In this document: positions 9,630 through 18,823 of the stretch, one piece after another | Numbering within the stretch: the first letter of the stretch is position 1 | Layout of the letters: each line of letters opens with the position of its first letter | From: Paramoeba atlantica | Taxonomy: Eukaryota; Discosea | Length of the DNA: 57,072 bases | NCBI GenBank assembly: GCA_977017575.1 | Contig: CDRNVI010000211.1 | Coordinates: 1 to 57,072 of the forward strand | Direction of reading: 5' to 3' | Program-made: the position numbers and the translations under genes | The notes under the pieces: generated by a model | Databases searched by the model: none | What the model saw: the letters and a program-made list of their open reading frames with translations, nothing else | Told to the model about the DNA's origin: nothing

Positions 9630-10352
9630 TTACCTACATATTCCACAAACACGCGGGATCGGTCTGTCGCGTGTCATCTCACCATTGCTTACCGTAATCT
9701 TTGTTCGCGCTACAGTATAATACAGATTTTTTAACTCGTCTCTGATATTTAGGAAGCCTTCAAGTTCTGCATTAAAAGCTAAAATTATGTCGCGCATGTT
9801 TTCGTGCACGAAATCGAATTCAACATGACCAGAAAATTTATTGTCAGACATATTAAGATAGACTAGAAAGGGTGGCAGGTGACGAAAATCTGGAGTACCC
9901 GTGAACTGGTTGTTGGATATGTTAATGAATTCCAGTTTCGGAGGCAACTGATCGAAGAGAAACTCACCCGACAGGAAGTTGTTCTGTAGGCTTAAGTTTC
10001 CCAACTCGGACGGCAAATATTTTACATTCAGCCGACCTTGCAGTTTCTTGCTAATGTCTTCGCCCATTCTGCCACACCAGTTTATTGAAATCACGTCGCC
10101 CTTGTCGTTACATCTGACTCGGTCCCATCTGCATCCCGGGGTATCGGTGGACCATGAGCGTGGAGGGATTTCTACGAGTCTTATCAAATCGTACTCCACG
10201 GGTAGCGACACGGCACTGACTTTGGATGGACGAGATGTTCCAGTCACATTAGAACTACTCGTTGAAAGTGTCGTGTCGGATGAGTTCGTTTCTATCCAGG
10301 CTTTCTTTCTTAACGGTTCCGTTACATCGGCCGAGAGCATAGAGACAATCAT
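9630..10352 (-). CDS. LRR protein, 240-aa subfamily, copy A
   Basis: Residues 1-9 (MIVSMLSAD) are hydrophobic and followed by DVTE, matching the signal-peptide end of the longer paralogue at 43055 (SAADITES). The start is short because a stop lies five codons upstream, so secretion is uncertain. Residues 22-45 are Ser/Thr-rich with N-glycosylation sites NSS and NVT. LPVEYDLIRLV (50-60) and SWSTDTPGCRWDRVRC (C74, C81) form the family cap. Three to four LRRs follow (LGNLSLQNNFLSGEF, LEFINISNNQFTG, LVYLNMSDNKFSG). The C-terminus ends GEMTRDRPIPRVCGICR. It is likely a small secreted or surface recognition protein by analogy; function unknown. Confidence 0.72.
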   Translation of the reverse strand: MIVSMLSADVTEPLRKKAWIETNSSDTTLSTSSSNVTGTSRPSKVSAVSLPVEYDLIRLVEIPPRSWSTDTPGCRWDRVRCNDKGDVISINWCGRMGEDISKKLQGRLNVKYLPSELGNLSLQNNFLSGEFLFDQLPPKLEFINISNNQFTGTPDFRHLPPFLVYLNMSDNKFSGHVEFDFVHENMRDIILAFNAELEGFLNIRDELKNLYYTVARTKITVSNGEMTRDRPIPRVCGICR

Positions 10353-10494
10353 AATTACAAATACAAATCAAGAAAAAAGAAAATTTCAGAGCAAATGCGG
10401 AGAAAATGCACCCGAAAAAGAAGAATTTCGCCTGCGGCGCATTTTTATTTTTTTAACACAGATTTCTGTCGGGCCAAATATTTTCGAGTTAACA

Positions 10495-10562
10495 CAGATT
10501 AATATCATACAGATTAATGTTCTCCAGATTAGTATTACACAGAAAAATGTCCCCCCTGTACA
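10495..10562. repeat. ACAGATTAAT repeat cluster upstream of LRR gene
   Basis: Four degenerate copies of (A)CAGATTAATNTNNT at about 15-17-bp spacing, ending in CCCCCCTGTA. Conserved at 15045, 17960 and 22615. It sits between divergent frames and could be a shared promoter or a Tc1-type terminal repeat; the CAGGGGGGAC end next to TA favours the latter. Confidence 0.45.
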
Positions 10563-10685
10563 CCTTTAATATAGCTTTATAGAATATAAAGCTCCCAGAT
10601 AAGGTAGCGCGGGATGAGCATTATGTGAATTTACACGAGTATGTGAATTTACATGCCCAGATAAGGGACTTCGAACGTCAACGCG

Positions 10686-10828
10686 GTGGTGTTGAAATCG
10701 AGTTGCAAAAAAATGGGTAAAAGAATGGGAAGAGGGGACTCTCGGCATAGCCGCGGAGCTTTATCCCAAATTGCAGACGCCATCAGCGAAGAACGGAAGC
10801 TACAAGAAGACTACAGGCGCATTAATCT
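10686..10828 (+). pseudogene. Basic ORF fragment R, copy 1
   Basis: The frame encodes KRMGRGDSRHSRGALSQIAD then ISEERKLQEDYRRI, a basic then helical, coiled-coil-like sequence. Longer copies are at 18135 and 22796. This copy is cut by a tandem-repeat array at 10830. Differences among the three copies are mostly non-synonymous, so it is probably a decayed gene piece. I do not recognise the family. Confidence 0.35.
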
Positions 10829-10829
10829 C

Positions 10830-10975
10830 CTCGGGGAAGACGCCCCACTAATCTCCTCGGGTGACACGCCTCTGTTATCTCCCCGGGGAACGCGCCCACT
10901 AATCCACGTGGGGAAAGCTCCCCACCAATCCACCTGGGGAACTCGCCCCACTAATCTTGGGGACCCCCCTATTTA
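10830..10975. repeat. Degenerate tandem repeat, about 33 bp
   Basis: Four to five units of the type CTCCTCGGGGAAGACGCCCC followed by ACTAAT, diverged between units. Confidence 0.65.
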
Positions 10976-11075
10976 GCGGGGGTCGCGCGAGCGACCCCTG
11001 ATAAATGGGGGGCAGGTGGTAGTTGTCTTGGGGAATATGAGAGGCCGAACGCACGGAGGGGCCGGCCGGGCCACT
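10976..11075. repeat. Inverted-repeat junction with GGGTCGCGCGAGCGACCC core
   Basis: Imperfect palindrome around TCGCGCGAGCGA with outer arms ATTTAGCGGGGGTCG and CGACCCCTGATAAAT. The right side (GGTGGTAGTTGT ... GGGGCCGGCCGGGCC) matches 37500-37640 in inverse, where the same junction recurs. Confidence 0.6.
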
Positions 11076-11084
11076 GAGTCTGAC

Positions 11085-11440
11085 GTTAGTGGGAAGTAAT
11101 TTGCGAAGCCCAACTTTTCCATCATACCCGACCCCTAGAAAAGCCAAGACTTTGTTTACCCGTCGGCAAGACAAAAATGTGTGTCGTTAGTGGGAAGTAT
11201 TTTGCGAAGCCCAACCTTTCCATCATATCCAACCCCTAGAAAAGCCAAGACCTTGTTTACCCCGTCTGCAAGACAAAAATGTGTGTCGCTAGTGGGAAGC
11301 AATTTGCGTAGCCCAATTTTTCCATCATACCCAATCCCTTACAAAGCCAAGATGATTGAAGCCCAACTTTTCTGACTGAGCCCAACTTTTCCACCATACC
11401 CAACTTGTAATAAAGCCAAGACCTTTTGAAGCCCATACAC
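11085..11440. repeat. 101-bp tandem repeat, three and a half units
   Basis: Units begin at 11085, 11186 and 11288 with GTTAGTGGGAAGTAATTTGC-like sequence and continue through AAGCCCAACTTTTCCATCAT and AAGACAAAAATGTGTGTCG. A shorter degenerate unit follows to about 11440. Confidence 0.85.
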
Positions 11441-11580
11441 GTAAAGAAAACGACATTCAATGCAAGAACGCACACGAAATGCAAATATCCAATACAAACA
11501 AGGCCCGCGCAGTTTCATAGGAAATTAGTGTTTTATGACACAATATTTGAAGGAAGAAGCCCACGCACACGAAATGAGAT

Positions 11581-12570
11581 TTAAGATTCCTGCGAGCTGT
11601 CCAAGAGAATTTGCGGTCGAATTTTCCGTAATTTTTGCACAAACTCAGATGGGGACTGATCTTGGAGCACCACTTTCGGTCGAGCATTGATATTGCTGGA
11701 TACGGAATCAAGGTCTGCTTGGGATATATTACTGAAAGGATGAGACTTTGGGTAGAAATCTCTGACGACGCCGTTGAAATTTTCGACACCACCAGCTCGC
11801 GTACGGTTTACAAAAGTACGATGAGCAATTAAGGGAACGATTTACGCTCTCGTACTTCGCGAATTCCGTTCCATTATCATATGTGAGTGTCCGTACCAAA
11901 AAGCCTTGAAGGGCGCTGGTGATAGTCTCTGCTACAAGAGTCGATTTCTTGCATGATATCTTTTTCAGGATCCCGAAACGACTTTTGCGCTCAACCAGGG
12001 TAAGAAAGTATCCACTGTGGCGTATACCTTCTATTAGATCACACTCCCAATACTCACCAAACAATACTCACCCAACAATACTCACCGTATCGTTCCCGAT
12101 CGTTAACAATGCTGGGCCGCATATCAATATCTGTACGATTAGGGATGCTGGTACGATTAGTTCCACGACGACGGCGTTGTCCACGAATTCCCCCCCGACG
12201 GAGGCAACTCTCCAAGTTTTGACTCTTATTCCGACTAATAAAACCAAAAGTTGCCTTCCGCGAAATGCTCACACCTTCTTTACGCAAAGTAACAGATATC
12301 TGTTGAGGGCTAAAGCGCCGACGTAACAGAGATATGACACTCTCTTTGATGTCTCCTTCAATTTTGCTTGCACCAATATTGCTTGGTTAAGTGCTCGTTC
12401 AGCCCGCTTCGCGTTGTACACACCATCCCGATCTCCACGTGCCAGTTCTCGACTAATTTACTTTCAGTTTTGAGGCAATTTGTGATGGGTGAAAAGTTTT
12501 CTTGATTGTGGAGAACCTCAATAAGTTGACGATCTTCTGAATTAATACGTTTTCTAGATGTTTGACACAT
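11581..12570 (-). pseudogene. IS30-like transposase, frameshifted
   Basis: About 330 codons on the minus strand spread over at least four frames. Starting at 12570, the first frame has RKRINSEDRQLIEVLHNQEN, a plausible IS30 HTH start. The next (12054-12287) has RRRRGTNRTSIPNRTDIDMRP. The third (11729-12064) has the strongest match: FGEYWECDLIEG (GHWEGDLI motif), LTLVERKSRF, and LTYDNGTEFA. The last (to 11581) has GVENFNGVVRDFYPKSH, which carries the catalytic E, then NINARPKVVL. Order and spacing are those of the IS30 DDE family. IS30 is mainly bacterial, so its place among eukaryotic transposons is odd. Terminal repeats were not identified. Not functional as it stands. Confidence 0.75.
12050..12088. 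repeat. AACAATACTCACC short tandem repeat
   Basis: About three consecutive copies of the 13-bp unit, lying inside the IS30-like pseudogene. Confidence 0.7.
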
Positions 12571-12592
12571 GGTGCAAGAAAGACAAAAAAAA

Positions 12593-12888
12593 TATTATCC
12601 GGTTACATTATGCATTATCAGGTTACATCATGCGTTATGAGGTTACATTATGCGTTATCGGGTTACATTATGCATTATCAGGTTACATTATGCATTATAA
12701 GGGTGCGAGTTACTATGCATTATAAGGGTGCGAGTTTTATGCGTTATCAAGGGTACAATATGCATTATCAGTGGCCCTATATGCATTATCAAGGGTACAA
12801 TATGCGTTATCAAGGGTACAATATGCGTCATCAGGTTACATTATGCATTATAAGCGCGCGAGTTTTATGCGTTATAAGGGTGCGTATG
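12593..12888. repeat. 20-bp core/spacer array, locus 1
   Basis: Thirteen or so units with an invariant core ATGCRTTATMA joined to a changing 10-14-bp partner (GGTTACATT, GGGTGCGAGTT, AGGGTACAAT). Period is 20 bp in the first five units, then 20-25. Related arrays with partner CAATGTGCTAT lie at 37190 and 37716. The array starts 23 bp from the 5' end of the IS30-like gene. Confidence 0.85.
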
Positions 12889-13104
12889 CCCCGCCTGGAC
12901 CCCCCCCCTGGATCCCCCCCCTGGACCCCCCCCATGGACCCCCCATTTTTTTCAATTTTTTTTTTCAGTTTTGGACCACCGGAGCCACCTTTTATATTTT
13001 TTTCTTCTATTATATTACTGTGCTCCCCTCTGTATTTTCACTGTTTTTTTTCACTTTATTTTCAATAATCGAGGGTAGAGCGGTAGTTTTACAACCACCG
13101 CAAT
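12889..13104. repeat. M5 foldback repeat, truncated copy
   Basis: Right-hand part of the element seen whole at 37981 and 55821: C-rich tract (CCCCCCCTGGA), GTTTTGGACCACCGGAGCC, then the terminus GCGGTAGTTTTACAACCACC. Confidence 0.75.
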
Positions 13105-13324
13105 TTATAAGCAAAGTTTAAAAATATTAATGAGATCCGATAAGTGATTTTTTCTTATTATGGACCTCAAATTTTGATTTTCCAGACACTTCGTTCAACT
13201 TGGAGGCAATTTTTAGTGCAAAGTATGTGTACAGATGTCTTTCTAGATAAAAAATGGAGAATTTGAGGTTTATAATTATAAAAGTGCGACTCAGAATTAT
13301 AATCCCATTAAATTTCTACAAACA

Positions 13325-15198
13325 ATCCCTTTAATCATTTTTGGAGGTTTATAATATTAATGAGAGGGGGGGTAGTAACTGTAAAACATTCACCGAAAAA
13401 AACATTCTCCCAACAGTAATTTATTCCTATGAAAAGGGTGATGAAGAAAAGGTTGCAGGGGGAATATGCAAGAGCAAAGCGACCAATACATGAGCATGAC
13501 CGCCGTTCAAATGTTTGTATTACCAATTCTCTGAATATGAGAATATGTAATTACTATTTCGAAAAAATATATAATACTCAAATTAATACTACTATTTAAT
13601 AATAACACAATATTATTTAAATCGGGTCGTCTAATTCTACAATATTTAGTTCCCAATTTGAGTGATATCCCACCGCAAAATTTAACTATTTCTTTGTCAA
13701 GCATTTTTTGTATGCTGAGTTTTGTCGTGCCTATTTCACATTATAGAGATCACTTTACCCCTCTATCTATAATAACCCCTCCGCACCAATAAGGCGCTCC
13801 CCCCTTAACTTTTCAGAAAAATGTCCGTTTGAGCTGATTACATTTTGCAGATCTCAACACAAAGACTTTGCGCGTGAAGAAACGAAACAAAAAGAAACCC
13901 ATATGCAAATTTTAAAGAAGAATTACCATTTTTTCACCTTTTCCCCTTTGTTAGCCACACAAAATAGTAACTGTAAAACATTCTCAGAAAAAAGATTCTC
14001 CGAACACTATATTATTCGAACTAACACTATAGTATTTAAATAAGACCGTCTAATTCTATAATATTTAGCTCCCAATTTGAATTCTATCCCAGCGCAACAT
14101 CCACTATTTAGTTGTCAATTATTTTTTGTATGCTGAGGTTCGTCGTGTCTATTTCCCTTTACAGGTATTAACTCACCATCATCCACGTATTCCACAAGCA
14201 GACCGGCTCGGTCTGTAGCGTCTCATCTCACCATTGCTTACCGTAATCTTTGTTCGCGCTACAGTATAATACAAATTTTTTAACTCGTCTCTGATATTTA
14301 GGAAGCCTTCAAGTTCTGTATTAAAAGCTAAAATTATGTCGCGCATGTTTTCGTGCACGAAATCAAATTCAATATGACCGGAAAATTTATTGTCAGACAT
14401 ATTAAGATAGACTAGAAAGGGTGGCAGGTGACGAAAATCTGGAGTGCCCGTGAACTGATTGATGGATATGTTAATGAATTCCAGTTTTGGAGGCAACTGA
14501 TCGAAGAGAAACTCACCCGACAGGAAGTTGTTCTGTAGGCTTAAGTTTCCCAACTCGTACGGCAAATATTTTACATGGAGCCGACCTTGCAGTTTCTTGC
14601 TAGTGTCTTCGCCCATCGCGCCACTCCAGTTTATCAAAATCACGTCGCCCTTGTCGTTACATCTGACTCGGTCCCATCTACATCCCGGGGTATCGGTGGA
14701 CCACGAGCGTGGAGGGATTTCTACGAGTCTCATCAAATCGTACTCCACGGGTAGCGACACGGCACTGACTTTGGATGGACGAGATGTTCCAGTCACATTA
14801 GAACTACTCGTTGAAAGTATCGTGTCGGATGAGTTCGTTTCTATCCAGGCTTTCTTTCTTAACGGTTCCGTTACATCGGCTGAGAGCATAGAGACAATCA
14901 TAATTACAAATACGAATCAAGAAAAAAGAAATTTTCAGAGAAAATGCGGAGAAAATGCATGGAAAAAGAAAAATTTCGCCTGCGGCGCATTTTTATTTTT
15001 TTAACACAGATTTCTGTCGGGCCAGATATTTTCGAGTTAACACAGATTAATATCATACAGATTAATGTTCTCCAGATTAGTATTACACAGAAAAATGTCC
15101 CCCCTGTATACCATTTATATAGCATTATAGAATATAAAGCTCCCAGATAAGGTAGCTCGGGATGAGCATTACGTGAATTTACACGAACATGCCCAGAT
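13325..15198. repeat. Duplicated LRR module, copy 2
   Basis: Same unit as 9190-10828, with an extra direct duplication of its left part (13372-13760 and 13965-14165) separated by 13762-13960, which begins with a Tc1-type AACCCCTCCGCA end. The right end is interrupted at 15199 by the hairpin-ended element, which removes the R ORF. Confidence 0.78.
14179..14901 (-). CDS. LRR protein, 240-aa subfamily, copy B
   Basis: Very close to copy A, with the same short hydrophobic start (MIVSMLSADV), cap CRWDRVRC and three to four LRRs. Differences from A are scattered and mostly change residues, for example ISNNQF to ISINQF at an exposed LRR position and a different last 12 residues (RPSRSACGIRG). The frame is intact. 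Upstream spacer keeps the ACAGATTAAT cluster (15045-15095). Confidence 0.7.
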   Translation of the reverse strand: MIVSMLSADVTEPLRKKAWIETNSSDTILSTSSSNVTGTSRPSKVSAVSLPVEYDLMRLVEIPPRSWSTDTPGCRWDRVRCNDKGDVILINWSGAMGEDTSKKLQGRLHVKYLPYELGNLSLQNNFLSGEFLFDQLPPKLEFINISINQFTGTPDFRHLPPFLVYLNMSDNKFSGHIEFDFVHENMRDIILAFNTELEGFLNIRDELKNLYYTVARTKITVSNGEMRRYRPSRSACGIRG

Positions 15199-15694
15199 CC
15201 TCCTCGCCGGAGGTGTGCGGGTGCGGAGAGCTGGCGTCCCAGGTGCAGAGAGCTCGGTTGTCATGTGCAGGTGAAGAGATCCGGATGCGTAATCCCCATA
15301 TTACAGTTTCGGGGGCAATCCGGGTGCAGAGAGCTGCGACAGAGCCGAGGTGCGGAGAGCTGGGCGACCGCCAGGTGCAGAGAGCCGAGTCTCGTCGGCG
15401 GAGGACACGTCTATTGGTCCTCAAGGGAGGCCACCGTGACGCATGGCCCTCTCGGAGAGGAAAAAGCCAAGTCGAAAAAAAGCCGAGAGGGGGAAGCACA
15501 CTCACTCCAGGGGAGTGAGTCGGGGAGGGGTGAAGTGGTGAAAGCGCGTCCCCTGCTTCAGCGACAAGAGGGACAGTTCCGACCTTAGTGCCGGCCGGCA
15601 ACGGGCATGAAAATATAGTAAGAGTATGCCCGTTGCCGGGGAAAGAAAGGATGAACTAAAGAAAAAGTACCAACAAGGTACAGAAACTGTATCT
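15199..15694 (+). mobile_element. Hairpin-ended insertion element, copy 1
   Basis: Non-coding GC-rich insert that truncates the LRR gene at 15700-16266. The 5' part has about five degenerate GGTGCAGAGAGCT repeats (15218-15400). The 3' part has GGCAACGGGCAT (15597) pairing with ATGCCCGTTGCC (15626), then GGGAAAGAAAGGATGAACTA, then a small hairpin GTACC/GGTAC and AGAAACTGTATCT. The same 3' part sits inside LRR genes at 47941 (inverse) and 42296. A short non-LTR element is likely; no target duplication was found. Confidence 0.7.
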
Positions 15695-15699
15695 TTATC

Positions 15700-16266
15700 C
15701 AGCGTGTTCAAGTCCGTTGGAAGTCCACCTAAATCCACTTCGCCCTCTAGTTTGTTGTACCCTAATCTAATGACCTGCAACTTTGATGGAAAATCAGAAA
15801 AGTTTATCATACCGGTAAAAGCGTTGCAACGAAGCTCAAGGTCCGTTAGACTCGGGGGTAAAGTACTGAAACAATCGGATCCAGAAAATTTGTTGACTGA
15901 TGCGGATACTCGCAAAATGGTCCTGGGAAGATGTTCTAAGTGCAATGTTCCAAAAAGCGCCTCGTGCATGTCAAGATCTGAGTCAGTGTGCCACTGAAGT
16001 TCCGTAACCTCTCCATGTTCATTGCATCCCACTCTTGCCCAATTGCACGCAGCTGTGGATGTCGTCCAGGATGGATCAGGATGCAGTACGTCCGCTACAA
16101 GTCGTTCTAGCTCATATTCTTGCGGTAGAACAGACCCGTGTACTTTCCCGGGACGACTAGATGGATTGCAAACTTCCCCGGAACTCGGGATGTCTCTGTG
16201 CTGCTTCCTATTTTTTATAGGAGGTGACTGATCATCACGAGTTCGTGTTAGGAGAATCATGTGCAA
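15700..16266 (-). pseudogene. LRR protein, NLS-type subfamily, truncated by insertion
   Basis: The N-terminal 180 residues match the 530-aa paralogue at 53691: SPPIKNRKQHRDI (degraded NLS-like block), SRPGKVHGSVLPQEYELERL, SWTTSTAACNWARVGCNEHG, then four LRRs to GLPTDLNTL. The frame then reads into the hairpin-ended element and continues as unrelated sequence to a stop at 15502. The remaining 13 or so LRRs are gone. Upstream bases resemble the 5' flank of the paralogues. Confidence 0.8.
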
Positions 16267-16269
16267 ATA

Positions 16270-17020
16270 AGAATCTGATTTACTATCTCTTAAGAAATAG
16301 AAACAAGGAAATAGCTAAAAATCGACTAAATGATTCAGATCCCTCCACGACTACGGCAACTAAAAAGCGCCACCCATACACGAAGACATGCCTAACATGA
16401 CATGAAATCTATGTGGCTCGACACAAGAGTCACGTGACTTGCACATGTCTCAGGAAGGTAGTCTGCCCAGAGCTCTCCCTATAGACCTCACTCAGTTTGG
16501 CTCGTCGACATCCCTCCACGCTTGGGAAGTGGACACTACAAATCGACGATTTGTAGTCGTCTCCTTTTTCCTCTTTGAGCCCTTGTCCGAACCATAACAG
16601 AAGCTCCACACGGAGCCGAGATCGATCCACTCTATCCGGCGGACGATCTGTTGCGTCCTCGAAACCTTCCTACGCAGCTGTGGTCACACAGCAGGCCACG
16701 CACAGGTCGATCCAAGGACGAAACCTGAAGAATGGCGAATGCTTGAGCCCCTTAACAACCCTCGAAGACGGTATGGCTCAAGTCAAAGCGAAGTGCATTG
16801 TTCCAGCCGCCCAGAAGGACGGTGCCACAGACTCTCATCCAACACAGAAACAGGAGTGCAAAACTGGACCTGGAACACCAAGCACGCATGCAACGCTGTC
16901 GACTGCAGGAATCACTCCTGGAGGGTAAAGCCCAGGACCTTGAACGTTTTCGAGCTGCCGAAACTGTTATTCAACGGGGAGGATAGGTCTCAATGTTGTA
17001 AAGCTTATGTGCTACTTATA
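16270..17020. other. Unassigned region, possible retro ORF1 scrap
   Basis: A frame at 16575-16928 contains SSKPSYAAVVTQQATH, which is faintly like LINE ORF1/gag linkers, but nothing else supports it. No other gene was seen. Confidence 0.25.
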
Positions 17021-17022
17021 AA

Positions 17023-17262
17023 ATTTGTAAAACTTGGCCAATTTTGGAAAAGAATAGCGCATTCGAGAGCTCTCACACAGCCCTCCTGTGGAGGACATGT
17101 CGTTGTGCATAAAATCAACAGCTTTGTAAAATAGTAGGAGGGTCAAAAAAGTCGATTGCAAGTTTTTAAGAGATTATGACGTTTTTTCCCCGAAACGTAA
17201 ATCCAAACCTAGCACTCACAGTGACCCCCGTTCCTCTCTATACTAACAATATCTCTCTCTAG
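17023..17262. repeat. CAGGGG-family terminus plus duplicated flank
   Basis: 17025-17095 is the inverse of the Tc1-type terminus (ACTTGGCCAATTTTGGAAAA ... GCATTCGAGAGCTCTC). 17110-17262 is about 85-90 percent identical by eye to 23087-23232 (CCCGAAACGTAAATCCAAAC ... TATCTCTCTCTAGCAAT), so this stretch was duplicated. Confidence 0.6.
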
Positions 17263-17264
17263 CA

Positions 17265-17880
17265 ATATTTAAGTATCCATGGTGCGATGAATGCGTTCCA
17301 GGATTTCTTAAATACGTTAACACGTTTCGTGAAAACCCTCTTGGTTGAAGCTAAAACAACCTCATAAAACGCCTTTTCACTTTCAACTTCCGAGGGGTTC
17401 GCAATTCGAGCTTTTAGGTCAGCATTACTCTCAATTCCAGTCATTGACAAGACAAAAAGATACGGAAAGCGAAATAACAAACTAAAGATGTTCAAAAATA
17501 GTCTTACTTCTATCTACATCAAGGCCTACAATATGAGTACTCCATACACATCGTATATACGAAGTGAAAATTCTTTTTTATTCAAATTGTGCTCTACTCT
17601 CCATCCAAAAACTAGCATTTTCTTGTCTCTCCAAGCCAAAAGCAAACCGCAGTCTCGCGTGGTCTCAGCGCGGTCTCGCGCGGTCTCGTGTGCCACGACC
17701 GGCAGCCCCTCCATTAAATACTTTCTCCTGCTTTTACAGTCGACGGCGGCGCTTGAGGTCCTGCCGGTCTTCCGCGATTCTTGGTGGTGCGGGGGGAAGG
17801 CGCAGTGGTCGCCGTTTGAAGGACAACTGGTGCCTGGATCGGGACCTTCGTACTCACTGGAATAGGAGGTCGAAAATTTC
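17265..17880. other. No gene recognised; short GGTCTCGCG repeat
   Basis: Includes four GGTCTCGCG(T/C)-like units at 17660-17700. Open frames here look like chance. Confidence 0.35.
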
Positions 17881-18430
17881 AGAGAAAAAGACGTAAAAAT
17901 GCCGATTGTTTTTTTAACACAGATTTCTGTCGGGCCAGATATTTTCGAGTTAACACAGATTAATATCATACAGATTAATGTTCTCCAGATTAGTATTACA
18001 CAGAAAAATGTCCCCCCTGTACACCATTTATATAGCATTATAGAATATAAAGCTTCCAAATAAGGTAGCTCGGGATGAGCATTACGTGAATCTACACAAA
18101 CATGCCCAGATAAGGGACTTCGAATGTCAACGCGGTGGTGTTGAAATCGAGTTGCAAAAACTTTGGTAAAAGAATGAGAAGAGGGGACTCTCGACATAGC
18201 CGTGGAGCTTTGTCCCAAATTGAAGACGCCATCAGCGAAGAACGGAAGCTACAAGAAGACTACAGGCGCATAAAGAAGTTGTATTCAGAAACGAGGGTCC
18301 AATCATGGACCGAGATGTTTGACCCGGACTGTATCGAGGTGGATGAATCGAGCGCAGGGAAGTTGTAGAGTATGCCGCGGGGATGATTTTCCATCCTCCA
18401 CACCTGGGGGTGACCCCCCCCGGCCCGACA
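17880..18430. repeat. Duplicated LRR module, partial copy 3
   Basis: Only the right half of the module: ACAGATTAAT cluster (17958-18005) and the R ORF (18135-18368). The LRR gene is replaced by unrelated sequence at 17880. Confidence 0.75.
18135..18368 (+). pseudogene. Basic/coiled-coil ORF R, longest copy
   Basis: A 77-aa frame: basic N-terminus (KSSCKNFGKRMRRGDSRHSR), helical middle (IEDAISEERKLQEDYRRIKK), then VQSWTEMFDPDCIEVDESSA. The copy at 22796 differs by five residue changes, one silent change and a 2-bp loss near its end, which suggests no selection on the protein. Family unknown. Lies divergent to the LRR genes in complete modules. Confidence 0.35.
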
Positions 18431-18539
18431 AGTTCGAAATTTTTGGGATGACGCAAAAAAAATATTGTTGACCAAAAAAAGTAGAATTTTTTTCATGAAG
18501 CTTGTGTCATACTAATAAACAAGAAAGTGTTAATAAACA

Positions 18540-18800
18540 AGAAACGATTCTACGACGACATCTTAAAGACTGAAGATTGATTTTCGATAGTGTACACCTC
18601 CAGAAATGAAGTGCCCTATCTTCGCCCATATCAAAGCCTATGTTGAAGAGTTTTGTCTCTTCCCATACATGTATACTCAATATACATGTATAGAAGAGTT
18701 TTGTCTGCGGACTCTAGGGATCTAAATCCGATTGAAAATCTGTGGTCCAACATGAAACTATATCGAAATACGAAATGTTCAATGACTATATCCTAAATTA
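18540..18800 (+). pseudogene. Tc1 transposase C-terminal scrap
   Basis: 18710-18798 translates to SRDLNPIENLWSNMKLYRN, the SPDLNPIENLW motif with the catalytic E. Upstream 18545-18580 gives ETILRRHLKTED, compatible with the second DNA-binding part. The rest is lost. A perfect TACATGTATA-type palindrome (18679-18706) lies between them. Confidence 0.6.
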
Positions 18801-18823
18801 AACAAGACCGCTTGTAGTGAAAA

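Larger units (their letters stand above)
9190..10828. repeat. Duplicated LRR module, copy 1
   Basis: Segmental unit shared with 13325-15198, 17880-18430 (partial) and 21300-23060. It holds, left to right, a conserved 200-bp segment (9196-9399), the LRR gene on the minus strand, a 330-bp spacer with four ACAGATTAAT-like repeats (10495-10545), and a plus-strand ORF fragment starting at 10686. Left-hand frames such as MVIQTFERRPCSCIGRF are conserved but change mostly at non-synonymous sites, so I treat them as non-coding. Confidence 0.8.

Noticed and set aside
9979-10569. 196-aa plus-strand ORF opposite LRR copy A
   Set aside because: Antisense of a conserved LRR gene; composition follows the sense frame. 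The same applies to 14528-15004, 22257-22625, 54073-55194 and 28055-28474.
12593-12888. CRISPR array
   Set aside because: The fixed part is only about 10-11 bp, spacers are 10-14 bp and themselves repeated, and there are no cas genes. It is a minisatellite-type array.
15189-15601. 109-140-aa ORFs on both strands
   Set aside because: They lie in the non-coding GC-rich hairpin-ended element, with no homology or conserved frame in the other copies.
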